From: Umbilicaria muhlenbergii
Lineage: Eukaryota; Ascomycota; Lecanoromycetes; Umbilicariales; Umbilicariaceae
Assembly (NCBI GenBank): GCA_000611775.1
Contig: KK106982.1
Location: forward strand, 2,405,343-2,469,342
Direction: 5' to 3'
DNA length: 64,000 bases
Under the pieces are notes generated by a model. That model was not told the origin of the DNA and searched no databases. It saw only the letters and a program-made list of their open reading frames with translations. Position 1 is the stretch's first letter. Every line of letters starts with the position of its first letter. Made by a program: the position numbers and the translations under genes. Below are positions 9,978-20,766 of this stretch, piece by piece.

Positions 9978-11379
9978 TTACAACGTGCTCTTTCCGCTAA
10001 AAGCGACACCCTCGAGCCACTCCTTGACAAATCTATTGACATCCTCTGGCTTCTCCCACAATACCCAGTGACTTGCGGCCACCTCCTTCCTCGTCAAATC
10101 AGGCATATACTGTTCCATGTTTGCAGACATGGCTGGGGGCAAAGCCACGTCCTTTGTAGCACAAATGAAGAGCACCGGAATGTCTATAGTAGTCTTCTCG
10201 AGCCTATGTTGTTTAAGCATGTGGGCAAGCTATTTGACATCGGGAGCAGCTAGACTTACTCGAGTTCATCCTCAAAATTGACCTCCCGGGTTCTATACCA
10301 GTTCACTAACTATGTTCAGCGGCTTTTCCTGGATGATTAGCCGAAGAGAGACTTACGAGTGCTATGTATGCCGTGTCTGGCGTACTCATCGGCATAATAG
10401 TCAAGGTTCTAAAACCCTTGGTCAGTCCCACATCACTCCCGTGGGCTCTGGGAGCATCTCACCTTGTCGCTTATGAGCCGACTCGGCCCCAACTTTGGCA
10501 AATTCTGCACAAGCAATCCCTCCTCCGCAGTGAATCCCACTTCTCCGTTTGGCCCCCTACCGCCATAAAGAGCGTTGAGGAACTGCCGGAGCTGGTCCCT
10601 CGAGGAGATCACTTTCTCAATATCACCACTGGCAAGCTGCAGCTGGTATTTGAAGTTTGGTAGCCTTGTCTTGACCAACTCCTCAAGTGACTTGAGTTCT
10701 TTCGACGGAGCCCAGTAGGGTGTACAGACAGCGAAGAGGTGCGTGACGAATTCGGGATACCAGAGAGCTACTCGGTAGACAATCGCACCGCCCCTAAGAC
10801 ACATAAGTCTGGCCCAACGTCACGCAATGCATTCTCTAGCATACCAATCGTGACCGCCGAGGATGATCCTCGACGCGCCAAGTAGGCGAGCTAGTTCCTT
10901 GATATCACCAGCAGCTCTTTTGTAGCTGTAGTACGAGATCGATTCGGGTGGCACTTGCGGAGCATCCTGGAGATCCTCAGTATCTAGCAAGTCTGCCGAA
11001 GCAGAAGAAGCCACCTTACAGTTCCGCCAAAACCCATGATGTCTGGACAGACCACACGAAGGCCCATCTGCAAAAAAAGAGGGATCTGGTTCCTCCATGC
11101 CATGGACAAATCTGGCCATCCGTGGATCTTGGAAAGTAAGCACGTTTTCTGAATTCAGTTGAGTCGGATCGTCGGGCCTACGAGGAATATGGTTGCTCTA
11201 CAGTCGCCCTGCGGGAGGCCAAGCAGATAGTCTTTATAGTGCAATATCAGCAAGCCATCACAATCCGGACTCATCTTTAGTGAGCGTAGGTGTGCCTCAC
11301 GGTAGGTTTTGCCATTCACTTCAGCTTTGCAGTGTTGGATTCTGGAGTCATGGATGGGGTCAATAGGTTCCAGTGCCAT
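9978..11379 (-). CDS. Epoxide hydrolase (alpha/beta-hydrolase fold)
   Basis: Probably opens epoxides to diols through an aspartyl ester intermediate; substrate unknown. Eight exons (11379-11301, 11231-11182, 11127-11020, 10966-10845, 10793-10463, 10408-10357, 10305-10260, 10203-9978) encode 337 aa. Motifs: HYLLGLPQGDCRATIFLIHG with HGWPDLSMAWRNQIP (oxyanion HGxP), FGGTDAPQVPPESI, then GASRIILGGHDWGG (nucleophile Asp), a cap with the lid tyrosine candidates, VLFICATKDVALPP (acid region) and EVAASHWVLWEKPEDV (catalytic His). These match soluble-type microbial epoxide hydrolases of fungi. Every intron was placed by restoring these motifs in frame. There is no signal peptide, so it is cytosolic or peroxisomal; no clear PTS1 (it ends KSTL). 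Confidence 0.88.
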
Positions 11380-12079
11380 CTTTTTCCAGTGCTAACTTTA
11401 CACAGTGCACCGATGGCGTTTATCCCATTGGCTTTCAATGAGTGTGGACGTGTAAGGAAAGAAACTCATAAGGATAGATAAATAATTAAACAGATGGGGA
11501 CCCCGCCACGCCCGCCTCCCCACCCAAGGATCTTGCAGGCACGCGCGGCATGGAGGGACAGGCTGAGGAGACCTCCTCAGCCGAGGCACCGCCTCTCTAA
11601 GCGAGCAAATTAGGCTGCATGAGGTCAGGAGCAGAGCAAGGCAATATGCGTGCAAAGACTCTAGACCTATCATCACTTCCAGTTGCAACTTGAGCAAAGA
11701 AGACCAAGGAAATCGTCAATGGCAGACGGAAAGTGACACCACCATCTGGCAATGGCTGAAGTTAAAAGCGTAAGGTAGTGCTCAATTGCTTGAAATAGCT
11801 TCTAGCACCTACTCGCTGCATGATCTTCCAAACCTCCCCTAGCGCTTCCGCTATTTCGAGACCATGCAACTGAGGACTGCACACTATATCGGCGCTGAAC
11901 GAGGTGCCAAAGCCGAAGTTATGTATTGGTGTGACTGAAGCTGTAAAGTCCGCCGAGAAGCATATTTTCATCGACATCGCTAACGCAGCAAGTGGTATAT
12001 GACATAGAGAAAATGCGCTATGCAAGCTCAAGGGATTGCTTCTCCGCTAATCTGGCAAGACACGCAAATGTGTAAGTCG
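11380..12079. other. Intergenic, no gene supported
   Basis: 0.7 kb between the epoxide hydrolase start and the pinin-like 3' end. A GC-rich block lies at about 11500-11600. Short minus-strand frames at 11398-11697 and 11762-12031 show no family features. Confidence 0.5.
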
Positions 12080-13101
12080 TCAGTAAATGACAGTGTCTTC
12101 CTCAGCCTCCAGAACCACCTCTCCGGCATCATCTCCGTTCTCCTTCGGAGCTTCAGGGGCAGCTGCAGACAATTGTGAGTTCTCAGGAACCAGGGATACA
12201 GGAGGATTAGCATCAGGGTTAGTTGCAGGCTCTGCCGGATTAGCTTCCTGACCCACCGTTTCCGGAGCATCAGTCATGATCCCCGTAAGCTCTGCGGCTG
12301 GTATATTTTCCGTGTCTTGCGTCGGGTCTTCACCGTTTTCTGGTTGAGAGTTGAGTTCCGAAATCTCTTTGTCGATAATCGCTTCAGCCTCCTCTATCTG
12401 AGACTTGATCTTGGCCTCGTCCCCAGGTAGAAGGTCCCAAGGCTTGTAGTACTGCATGTCCAGTGAGTCGTGAGTAACATAGTGTGCACGTTTTAACTCA
12501 CCAGCTTCGGCTCCGCCTTTGTTTGCAGAAACTGCGCCGCAGCTAACATGTTGGAATGGCGGATTTGCATCTACGTAGAGATTAGACGATGCGACTACCG
12601 AAGATAGCAAAGGTGATGCTTACCGACTGCTTGTTGTACTTTTTCTGCTCTTGCCGTCTAACGACATTGAGAGCCTCCAGTTGCTGCTTCTTCTTCTCGT
12701 CGTATTCTTCGGCTTGTAGCTTTAGCTTAGCTTGCTGCTTTCTCTCTATGTCTGCTCGGCGCTTCTGTGCTGTTGATGATGAGCTCTGTGAGAGAGTACC
12801 AAGCAGAGCACCGAACAATCTCTGGCCCCGTTTGCGCTCTTCAACCTGCTCGCTTTTCCGCCGAGATGGTGTTTCGGCATCTTGTCTACCATGACTTGCT
12901 TCGGCACCGAGTCGAGGCCTTTTGTTGCCGCTCTCTGAAATAGAGGATTGCCTGCGCTTTGCTGGTCCCTGCGGGGAGGGCGGTTCGGACACTGGCTCTG
13001 GCAGGATTACTTCAGAGGCAACAGCTCTACGATGAGCACCTCGTTAGCCTGTGAGAAAAGAAAATCAAGATACTGTCGCCTTACGCTTGGGCTTCGGCCA
13101 T
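12080..13101 (-). CDS. Pinin/SDK/MemA-domain protein
   Basis: Pinin-family nuclear protein, linked in animals to spliceosome-associated and exon-junction complexes. Four exons (13101-13085, 13026-12624, 12570-12502, 12451-12080) give 286 aa. The N-terminus is MAEAQAAVASEVILPEP, then a serine/basic region. The pinin core starts with GQRLFGALLGTLSQ, followed by a long charged helix rich in K, Q and E (about residues 90-160), then MQIRHSNMLAAAQFLQTKAE and PKLYYKPWDLLPGDEAKI, the diagnostic end of the pinin domain. The C-terminal 110 residues are acidic and disordered. It is divergently transcribed from RDS3, an SF3b component, with 335 nt between start codons. A third spliceosomal gene, CWC15, lies 11 kb away. 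Confidence 0.87.
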
Positions 13102-13436
13102 GGCAACTTTGCTCTTGTCGTCGGGCAGAGATTAGTAGTATTTCATGGCCCGACATCAGAATAGTTATGTTTGAGCATGACCTCCATTTACCGTACATGT
13201 AAGGTAAGATACGGTAATGAATTTCCATGTGACGCTAACGGTGCGCATGGACCACTTACAAATCGGCATTCTCGAAACTTCAACCCAATATCAGTAAGGA
13301 AAGATATTCCATCTCCCACCGGTCTCATAGCTTATTCTCACAAGATCAGGACCAGCAATTCTCGAATTCGTCTTCCAAGGCTCCACCCGCGACTACCTTC
13401 CACCTTTGTGCGTTATACCATACAGTCCTCGACAAA
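13102..13436. promoter_or_regulatory. Bidirectional promoter region, pinin-like / RDS3
   Basis: 335 nt separate the two divergent ATGs, so core promoters for both genes must lie here. No strong TATA box was identified. Both products act in pre-mRNA splicing, so shared control is plausible (inference). Confidence 0.6.
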
Positions 13437-13867
13437 ATGTCTCGCCATCATCCGTAAGTCTGTCAGTGTGGACTCTTAGGATCCTATTCAAGCTAATTCG
13501 GTTCTTCAGAGATCTGGTCATGTGCCGCAAACAGTCCGGCATCGCTCTAGGGCGCCTCTGCGACAAGTGCGATGGCAAATGCCCCGTCTGCGATAGCTAC
13601 GTCCGACCTACAACCCTCGTGAGGATCTGCGACGAGTGCTCCTTTGGCAACTATCAGAACAAGTGTGTCGTCTGTGGTGGCGAGGTAAGGTTCGCATTTC
13701 CGACATCTGAGACTACTGCTAATGTGTGGCAGGGGATATCCGATGCCTTCTACTGCTTCGAATGCACCAGACTGGAGAAGGACCGAGACGGCTGTCCAAA
13801 AATCATAAATCTGGGCTCTTCGCGCACCGACCTGTTTTACCAGAAGAAAAATTTCAGGAATCATTAG
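13437..13867 (+). CDS. RDS3: SF3b subunit Rds3/PHF5A (Ini1 family)
   Basis: Zinc-knot subunit of the U2 snRNP SF3b complex, contacting SF3B1 at the branch-site pocket. Three exons (13437-13453, 13510-13684, 13733-13867) encode 108 aa, against about 107-110 in other species. The sequence starts [20 protein letters not shown]. It carries the characteristic cysteine pairs [34 protein letters not shown] and [19 protein letters not shown], ending in [11 protein letters not shown]. Both introns have GT..AG ends and are phase-consistent. The family is among the most conserved in eukaryotes, so identification is secure. Confidence 0.96.
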
Positions 13868-14470
13868 TACGTGCTGTGTTATGCCAGGCGATTTTGCGTT
13901 GGCTGGAAAGGCCGATTTGGCCGTTGTGGAGCCCCCTGGGTCAGATTGCGAGCGCTTGACATTCTGTCGATGTGGACTTAGTATGCTTCGTCCGGGGGTA
14001 CCTCGGATGGAGACGGGGGTGTTGAATGTTGGATGTTGGATGTTGGCAGTTAGCAGTTGGGGCCCCCCAGGGGGTCAGATCGCAAGCATCTGACATTCGG
14101 CCCATTTGGACGGTGCCAAGAGTATTCCACCAACGGAGGCATATCAGCATCTGTTAGTGCGTGCGGAGTTGGCTAAGTGTCCATTGTCAGAGACAGGGAA
14201 GGTCAAAATTGGGGTGTCACCGGATTGCGGCGCCAGCTTACGAGTTACTTTCATCTTACTGTGATGGATCATGGGTACGTTGCGGAATTCGGAGTACGCA
14301 GTCCTCACCGGCTGACTTTTACAAGACCTTCCAGTACAGCTGTACTTAGATAATGCAACTTTGGAGTGTCATGATCAGTGCGATAATAGCAGGCGCAAGA
14401 AGTCAGATAGGCTCAGAAATATTTCTCAGCTTCGCCAAGTTCTAAATAGCAAGAATCAAAGATTTTACAC
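13868..14470. other. Intergenic with an imperfect duplication
   Basis: No gene seen. A block at about 13928-13966 recurs, diverged, at about 14058-14100 (shared core GGTCAGAT.GC.AGC..TGACATTC). Between them are short GTTGGAT/GTTGGCA repeats at 14031-14060. Confidence 0.55.
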
Positions 14471-15251
14471 TCAAGTTGACCCCGCAGCACGTTTCAAGTA
14501 CTCTGTAACCTTATCCGGCATGCTCAAAAATGGGCTGTGGCCTGCATTGCACCTCTCGACAACGTCAAAACTATCCGGCGCAGCCTGTTTCGCGGCCGCA
14601 ACCATACCCTCTTGTGCTTCTATGGGGATTGCCAGGTCCTGTTCGCAGAGTATGTACGTACTGGGCATCGTCTTCCAAGGCGCGACGGTGAGTTTGCTGG
14701 TGAAAGGGGGAAAGGAGTGATGGGTCAAGCGATTCACCCAGGTCTCGGCGTCGGAGTCGGACAGGTCGTTGTAGAACATCTGGCGAGGATTGTTGGCACG
14801 GAGGTAGTCACCCTATATGTACGTAAGTCGTAGGTCAATATCACTTTTGGGAGGCGTAGATTACATCAGCTATAATCCACGGCAGTAGCTGTCCACCCAG
14901 TCCAGTATGTAACAGAGATGCGCCTTCCGGAAGTACAAAGGAGCAACAGAAGACCAAACGCCGGATTTTGCCCTTCCCGCTCACGCCTTTCGTGGCTTCG
15001 CAGGCCGGTATAGCACCGTAGGAGTGCATCACGAGAACGACGTCGTCGCCATTGTCAAGCACTTTTGTGAGCGCGGTACGGACGGCTTCGACGTCGGGTT
15101 CGAAGCCTTTGACAGGCGGCTCAGCACCGACGGAGGGTAGAGTTACTGCAACAGAATTGTAGCCTGCTGCGCCTAGCTGCTCCACCACAAGGTTGAAACA
15201 GTCAGGACTATGCCAGGCGCCATTGACGAACACGAACACGAGTCTCGACAT
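14471..15251 (-). CDS. Alpha/beta-hydrolase, salicylate-esterase-like
   Basis: Small soluble alpha/beta-hydrolase of unknown substrate. Two exons (15251-14865 and 14812-14471) give 242 aa. The start MSRLVFVFVNGAWHSPDCF is the first ATG. Catalytic candidates: Ser in VLVMHSYGAIP (nucleophile elbow, with His replacing the usual first Gly), Asp in YILCEQDLAIP, and His in ERCNAGHSPFLS near the C-terminus. The upstream VNGAWH supplies the oxyanion region. The architecture matches the many fungal hydrolases related to plant methylesterases and fungal polyketide-pathway hydrolases. No backbone biosynthetic enzyme is nearby, so a secondary-metabolite role is not supported here. The intron at 14813-14864 restores frame at AD|GDYLRANNP. 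Confidence 0.8.
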
Positions 15252-15939
15252 CTTTAATGAGTTTGCACTTTGCACCGAAGTTTAGATGTGCTCTCTGCGG
15301 TGGCCTTTTATACCCCGTTGTAAGATGAGAGAGCAGAAAGAAAGAAAGTCTGCTAATCGATGTATGTGAGATGTAAGTAGAGAGATTTATTATTATTCTT
15401 TAGTGCTGATGGAGAGTATTTCTATTACTATTCCGTTGGTGTGTTCACACGCCCCTCAGGCGGTCAGGCTACCAGGGACGCTGTGTTGCCCTTTCTGTCT
15501 CTGTACATGAGTGGCTGGCGAGATGATTCCTGCGGGAATTGGGGCATCCCTTGTCCAGGCCTGAACACGGCTTGGGTCATTCTCTATGATGACAATAGAA
15601 AAATTTTGCGGGTCACAATGGTGTGTGTGAGTCCGACAAGAATAGGCGCCATGGAGATGACTTGTCGGCTAAGGATAGTATTATAGTAAGTGGAAGACCG
15701 CTCTTACTGCCTCGAACCGGAAGTAACTCTAGTAAATGTCAACTGGTGGCACACGGGACTGCTAATGGTGCTTCAAACCTTGCGTCAAAATGCCCTTCTT
15801 AAAAGCTTCGCGATGACCTCCGTGATGCGCGCAACGTCTGTGAAATGCGCATGGCATATGTAGGAAACTTCCCTCATCTGGTGTACCACCCTGTCCCGGA
15901 ACGCCTAATACTCGGTGGATTCGCGTTCCTGTATCTTCC
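15252..15939. other. Intergenic, no gene supported
   Basis: 0.69 kb upstream of the hydrolase and downstream of the PEX26-like gene. It includes an AT-rich stretch near 15380-15430. A TATA-like TTTTATACC on the plus strand near 15305 reads as GGTATAAAA on the minus strand, about 55 nt upstream of the hydrolase ATG. Confidence 0.5.
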
Positions 15940-17393
15940 TCAAATATAGCTGACCTTGACCCCCATTCCCACCGTGCGCCTCACTTTGTCCCAGCTCGAA
16001 TCGGTGATCCTCCGTAACCTGTCCCGAACGTCGCGACGACTGAACGTCACAATCACACCCACTAGGAAGAGAACCGTTCTAAGCAGAACCATAGGATTGT
16101 TCGACATTGATTGTGCCATATGAGAAACCAAGTACTGTACCGCGGCTAAGAGCGCTGCGCTACGTCTATACAGGCTTTGCTGGTTCTTCTTCTTAGGTGG
16201 GGTTCGTGAAGTTGGGGAAAGCTGCGCGCGATTCGACTGCGCTGCCTTGGCCGATTTCATGATCTCCTTGGAGCCGACGGACCTTGAATTCCCATTTACC
16301 TGTGCTGATGGTGACCGCTCAATCCCGTAATCCTTCTCACTGTCTGGATTCTTATGAATCTTGGAACCCCGCTCCCTCTCAGCATGTTCCATCTCGGCCG
16401 CCGCTTCTTCTAGTCTTCTTCGTTCAGCAAACTGTCTCTCTTGCTCAAGCTTCCTGTCTCTTTCTTGGAGGAGCCGAGCTTCGTGCTCATGGTCTCGCTT
16501 CTTCTCGTCTTCTAATCCTTGTAAAGCTTGCAAAAACGCCTCTCGCCTTTCCTCATCGAGTATCTCACACATAGCGATGAAGCTTCTAGCGTAAGCCCAT
16601 TCCTCGTTGCGCGGAAGTATATGCAGTGTATACAACTCCAGGATTCGAATACGGGTATCTAGATCACGCGGTGTGTTCGCGCCGTTGCCGCGGGAATGTC
16701 GTCCTTTGGCATCACGGTCGTGGCCATTGATCGCCTCTGGATGGTCCGAGATATTGAGGTTCGGGTAAGTGGAAGCCGACAGGAAGGATTCAAGACGTTG
16801 CTGGTTCACAGTCTGAGAGGGTGACTGCGCTAAAAGGAGCGTTGCACTGTTTCAAGCGTCATTAGGTCGTCTAAATATAATTGCGCAGAGAGCGAGAAGC
16901 CTCACAGGTTGATGACGACGTCCGCGTCGACGTTCCCCTCCAATCCCCCATAACCCTTCTGAACCACATAATCCCACACTGTACCATCTCGTACCTTGGC
17001 AAATATAGCTCTCCACTCTTTGCTACCAAACGCACTTTTGCCATCTTCCGGTCCCAGGTCCACAATTGCGTTGAGAAGTGTGAGGTACAAGCTCCATACT
17101 TTGATCCTCGTACTTCGACTCGCGCTTGCGATGGGAGCCGCACCTGTGGAAGCCTCCTCTTCCGAAGCAGTTGCAGCGGGGTTGGGTATGGTGAAGACGG
17201 GTTCGAGGGCGGCGAGAGCTTCAGGCAGTCTGCGGGTCAGAAAGAATGTCGATGCATGTTTGTAAATCTTGGAGATGTGCGAGCTTCCCTGCCGTGATGA
17301 TGAAGACGAGATTGAAGAGCCGAGCAAGCGGGACGAGGTCAAAGGGTCCTCTGTTTGCTCCACCACAGTGGTGCTCGATGAGATAGCGTTCAT
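15940..17393 (-). CDS. Tail-anchored PEX26-like peroxin (tentative)
   Basis: Two exons (17393-16906 and 16846-15940) encode 464 aa from the first ATG ([13 protein letters not shown]). The N-terminal half contains [20 protein letters not shown] followed by [14 protein letters not shown], a TPR-like helical part with [20 protein letters not shown], and [20 protein letters not shown]. After the splice come conserved-looking helices ([20 protein letters not shown]), a long charged coiled coil ([20 protein letters not shown] onwards), a basic linker, and one hydrophobic segment, [20 protein letters not shown], close to the C-terminus. This layout fits filamentous-fungal Pex26-type proteins that recruit Pex1/Pex6 to peroxisomes. 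I assign it from architecture and remembered similarity, not from a decisive motif. Confidence 0.62.
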
Positions 17394-17978
17394 CCTGGCG
17401 GTGGTTCGAGTGTCAATAGGGGTGTGAGCTGTGCGAGCTGTACTCCGAGTACGCACTGCGGGCAATGGAATGGCAATGGCCGAGCTCTCTCCAGTCGGCA
17501 GGATGCACCAGGCTTGCGCTATTCCTCTTGCAGCTTTCTCGGGAATCCCCGGCCCCTGTCGGCGGAGGCGGCCCGCTTCTTGCAGGGGGAGGGGTAACTT
17601 ACATGTACCTTAGCATCCATGCTGGAAAGTGCCGGCGGCCAAGTCGATGATGATCTTGTGTTGACACTGTTGCCAGCAGCATGGCTTCACATTTACCACC
17701 CGCACGTCTTCGCCATCCTCAACACACGCGTCGAAAATCCACACAAGGAAGTCAACCCATCAGATCGACGGCGTGCATCGTCCACGAAACCATTACCACT
17801 CATGCCCCCAAGCGGCGAACACACGTTCGCACCTGGATGATTGAGACAAACACCCTCACCAAACCATTCATCCCTTACCATCTCAGTTTCAGTTCTCCGA
17901 CTAGACCTGCATCATGAGGTGAACTTGGGAAAACCCGCGATTGGATTCCACACCAGCACGAGGGTCCACACCTGAACC
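17394..17978. promoter_or_regulatory. Divergent promoter region, PEX26-like / CAF1-family nuclease
   Basis: 585 nt between divergent ATGs. It is GC-rich near the minus-strand gene and pyrimidine-rich near 17830-17900. No other gene is seen. Confidence 0.5.
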
Positions 17979-20057
17979 ATGGATGTCAAAGGTATAGCTT
18001 TCCGGCCACAGTTGCCAGGTCTACTGGGGGCAATCGCCGATGCGCACTTCGTCGCCATTGACCTTGAACTTTCGGGGATTCAGAGCCGTTACACCAACAA
18101 GCCGGCGGGTCTTGTCGATGGAGGAAAGCAGACTCTACAGCAGCGGTACGAAGAAATCAAGGAAGCCGCGGAGAAATACCAGGTCTTGCAGATTGGCTTA
18201 ACATGCGTCAAGGAGGACCGAGACAAAGGTTTTTTTGCGCCCGAATATCACTGGCTGTTGGCATAGTGAGCTGATCATCGACAGGTGTCTATGTAGCCCG
18301 GCCGTACAATTTCTTCCTCAACCCCGTACCAGAGGAGAGACTGGACATTGAGCGCATCTTCTCCTACCAGAGTGGAGGTGCGATGAAGTCTTAGGCTTTA
18401 TTTGTACAACTCGCTGACTGATGGTAGCTGTGGAGTTCCTCTTGAGTCATCACTTTCGCATGGAAGCACCTTTCCTGGAAGGCGTGGCGTACTTATCGCG
18501 AGAAGAGGAGGCATTGGCAAGGCAATTAGCGTTGACGCGGCTGAACAAGGCCAGCGTGGCAGACATCCAAATTCAAAGCGAAGATCATGAATCACTGGCG
18601 TTTGTCCAGAGAGTTCGCAAAGAGATCGATGAGTGGAAAAGTCGCACGCCGGTCCGAACTTGCTCATCTCCTGGTTCGGACTTATGCTAACATACAGTGA
18701 TTTCAACAGCCGTACCCAGACTTCCTCAATATTGCTCCTATCGGACATGGATTGTCTGCTTTTACAGAAAGGGGCCTTAATAACTATGAGAAACGACTGG
18801 TGCATCAGATCATTCGTGCGGAGTATCCAGACCTTGTTACTATCAGTCGACCGGGTTTCATCCAAGTTGTTGCTTTCGACCAAAAACGTGAGGATGCTGT
18901 CAAGGCCACAAAGATGAGAGTCTTTGAAGAGAAGGTGATGAGGCAGATAGGCCTCAGATGGCTCGTCGAAGCGATGGTTGGCGGTGATCTTGGCGCCATC
19001 GACCCTAGGATCTTTGCCCGAAGCCCTACCGGACAGCCCATTTTTGTGGATCTCGCGGTCATTACCCGTCAGTTCGGTGACTTGCAGCATCGGCTGAGAC
19101 AGAAGCGGACGATCCTTGTGGGACACAACCTTTTCATGGATCTAATCAACTTCTACAAATGCTTCTTTGGGCAATTACCAGACCGAGTGGAGGACTTCCA
19201 GAGTATCATAAACCAGCTATTTCCCATGATCGTTGATACAAAGTATCTGGCGACACACAACAACGTGAATGCAACCCACGCAAGATCGTCTCTTGAAGAA
19301 TTGGATGAAGAGCTGAACAAACTTGCAGTTCCGGTCATCGGTAAGCGGCAAGAACGTAAAAACAAGGAAAACGGTCACTAACGCAATGCTCGTAGAAACC
19401 CACTTCGAGCACCCCAAGTACATAACCGCTCAACCTGCTCATGAAGCTGGATTTGATAGTTTCCTGACGGCAAAGGTACTGATTCGCTTATCAGCCAAGC
19501 TCGAGGCTGCCGGTCACTACGTCGACGAATATGTGACGATGCCGCCGTCCGAAGACGACGCCTATCAGACTGCACCGGAGGAGGGTGGCGTCCCACTTGG
19601 TACCATAGACCCGCCCTCAGTTCCCAAACCTGTGTCACATCAGAAGATCCGCGTACCCAAGGGTCAAAAACTCAGTGGCAGTGACTCTGACTCCCAAGGG
19701 GTGTCTCTTGTTATGGACAAAGCACCCACATCGATGAACGGCTCCGGAAGTGTCTCCAAGGAAAAGAAGTCGAGTCAAGGCTCGTCGAAAAAGGGTCCAA
19801 AGCAAACCGCCTTTTCGCACGCGGGTCGATTTGATCTTCTCGGGGACTTGTCGTCGGATGAAGATGCCGCGGTGGCGGACGTGACTGCGGTCTTGGAGCC
19901 GAAGCGGAGTGGCCCACAGCACCACCACTTTCGCCGCGTATCTCCACCAGAGCAGAAATTCACCATGATGCCCTCTTGGGACAGCGATTTTTGGAGGGTC
20001 TATGGCAATAAATTGCGGGTGAATGGCACGGCGGAGGGCATTTGCGAGCTGGGGTGA
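17979..20057 (+). CDS. CAF1/PARN-family DEDDh ribonuclease
   Basis: Probable 3'-5' poly(A)- or RNA-trimming exonuclease. Five exons (17979-18228, 18285-18377, 18428-18651, 18710-19340, 19396-20057) give 619 aa. The DEDDh core is visible. The first motif is HFVAIDLELSGI (Asp, Glu) at about residues 24-35. The second is QKRTILVGHNLFMDLINFYK with the third Asp. The last is PAHEAGFDSFLT, supplying His and Asp. LPGLLGAIADAHF and LQIGLTCVKEDRDKGVYVAR match the N-terminal part of the CAF1/PARN family. PNLDC1/PARN-type proteins share the long insert (about residues 110-330). The C-terminal 170 residues are disordered, ending in FWRVYGNKLRVNGTAEGICE, which is often conserved. Whether it trims mRNA tails, snoRNAs or piRNA-like RNAs cannot be told. 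Confidence 0.86.
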
Positions 20058-20766
20058 CTGGGGAGATGGGATCGGTTTTTCCATTTTAAAATGCACTGGT
20101 CGATCATAGCGTGTTGTGTCAATGGTGCTGTTGTGAGTGTTGGGCAGAGTATGATGGTTTCAACAATTGGCCTCACACTCTCTCTCTTGTGCGCGCCCTC
20201 TAGCTCTGTTACTGAAACCCAAAAGAAGCATGTCCGGTACCGCTAACACTGCTTTCTCTCTATATCTGCACCAAGGCCCATCCATTCTTCAATGGTTGCT
20301 TCCCTAACCTCATTGGCACTTGACACTATAAAGACCTCCAACCATGAACTGTCAACTCATGCTCTGACATCACAACGTCCTCCATAAGTAGCATTCTTCC
20401 TTGCTCTTCGCACTCTTCACAACCCCTCGGCTGATGAGGACACTCAGAATACCTTGAGAGGTCCGCTTTAGCGGCGTAGGTGCGCATCCCACACACGCAA
20501 CAGGCGGTGATATTGAGTCCTCATTCGACTGAGCCATGTTCTAGTTCTCTGTGGTATCATCGCGTAATACCAGGTCTTCTTCTTTGCATTCTTCGCACTG
20601 CCCTATCCAATGTATACAGCTCTCACAGACGAACAGCGGCAAAGAACGAAATCAGTAACGGACGGTGAACTCATTTCGTGATAGTGGCAGAGGCTGTCTG
20701 TTTAGTATAGAGAGTCCCACATAAGTCTTAGATACACATCGAAGCATTGCCCAGTCCCGAGCTGAT
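20058..20766. other. Intergenic between convergent genes
   Basis: 0.71 kb between the CAF1-family nuclease and NOC3 3' ends. No gene, tRNA or repeat was recognised. Confidence 0.5.

Noticed and set aside
14471-17393. Hydrolase plus neighbours as a secondary-metabolite cluster
   Set aside because: No polyketide synthase, NRPS, terpene cyclase, P450 or pathway regulator is present; the neighbours are housekeeping genes.
17394-17465. Upstream extension of the PEX26-like frame
   Set aside because: The frame stays open but begins at a non-ATG codon; the first ATG is at 17393.
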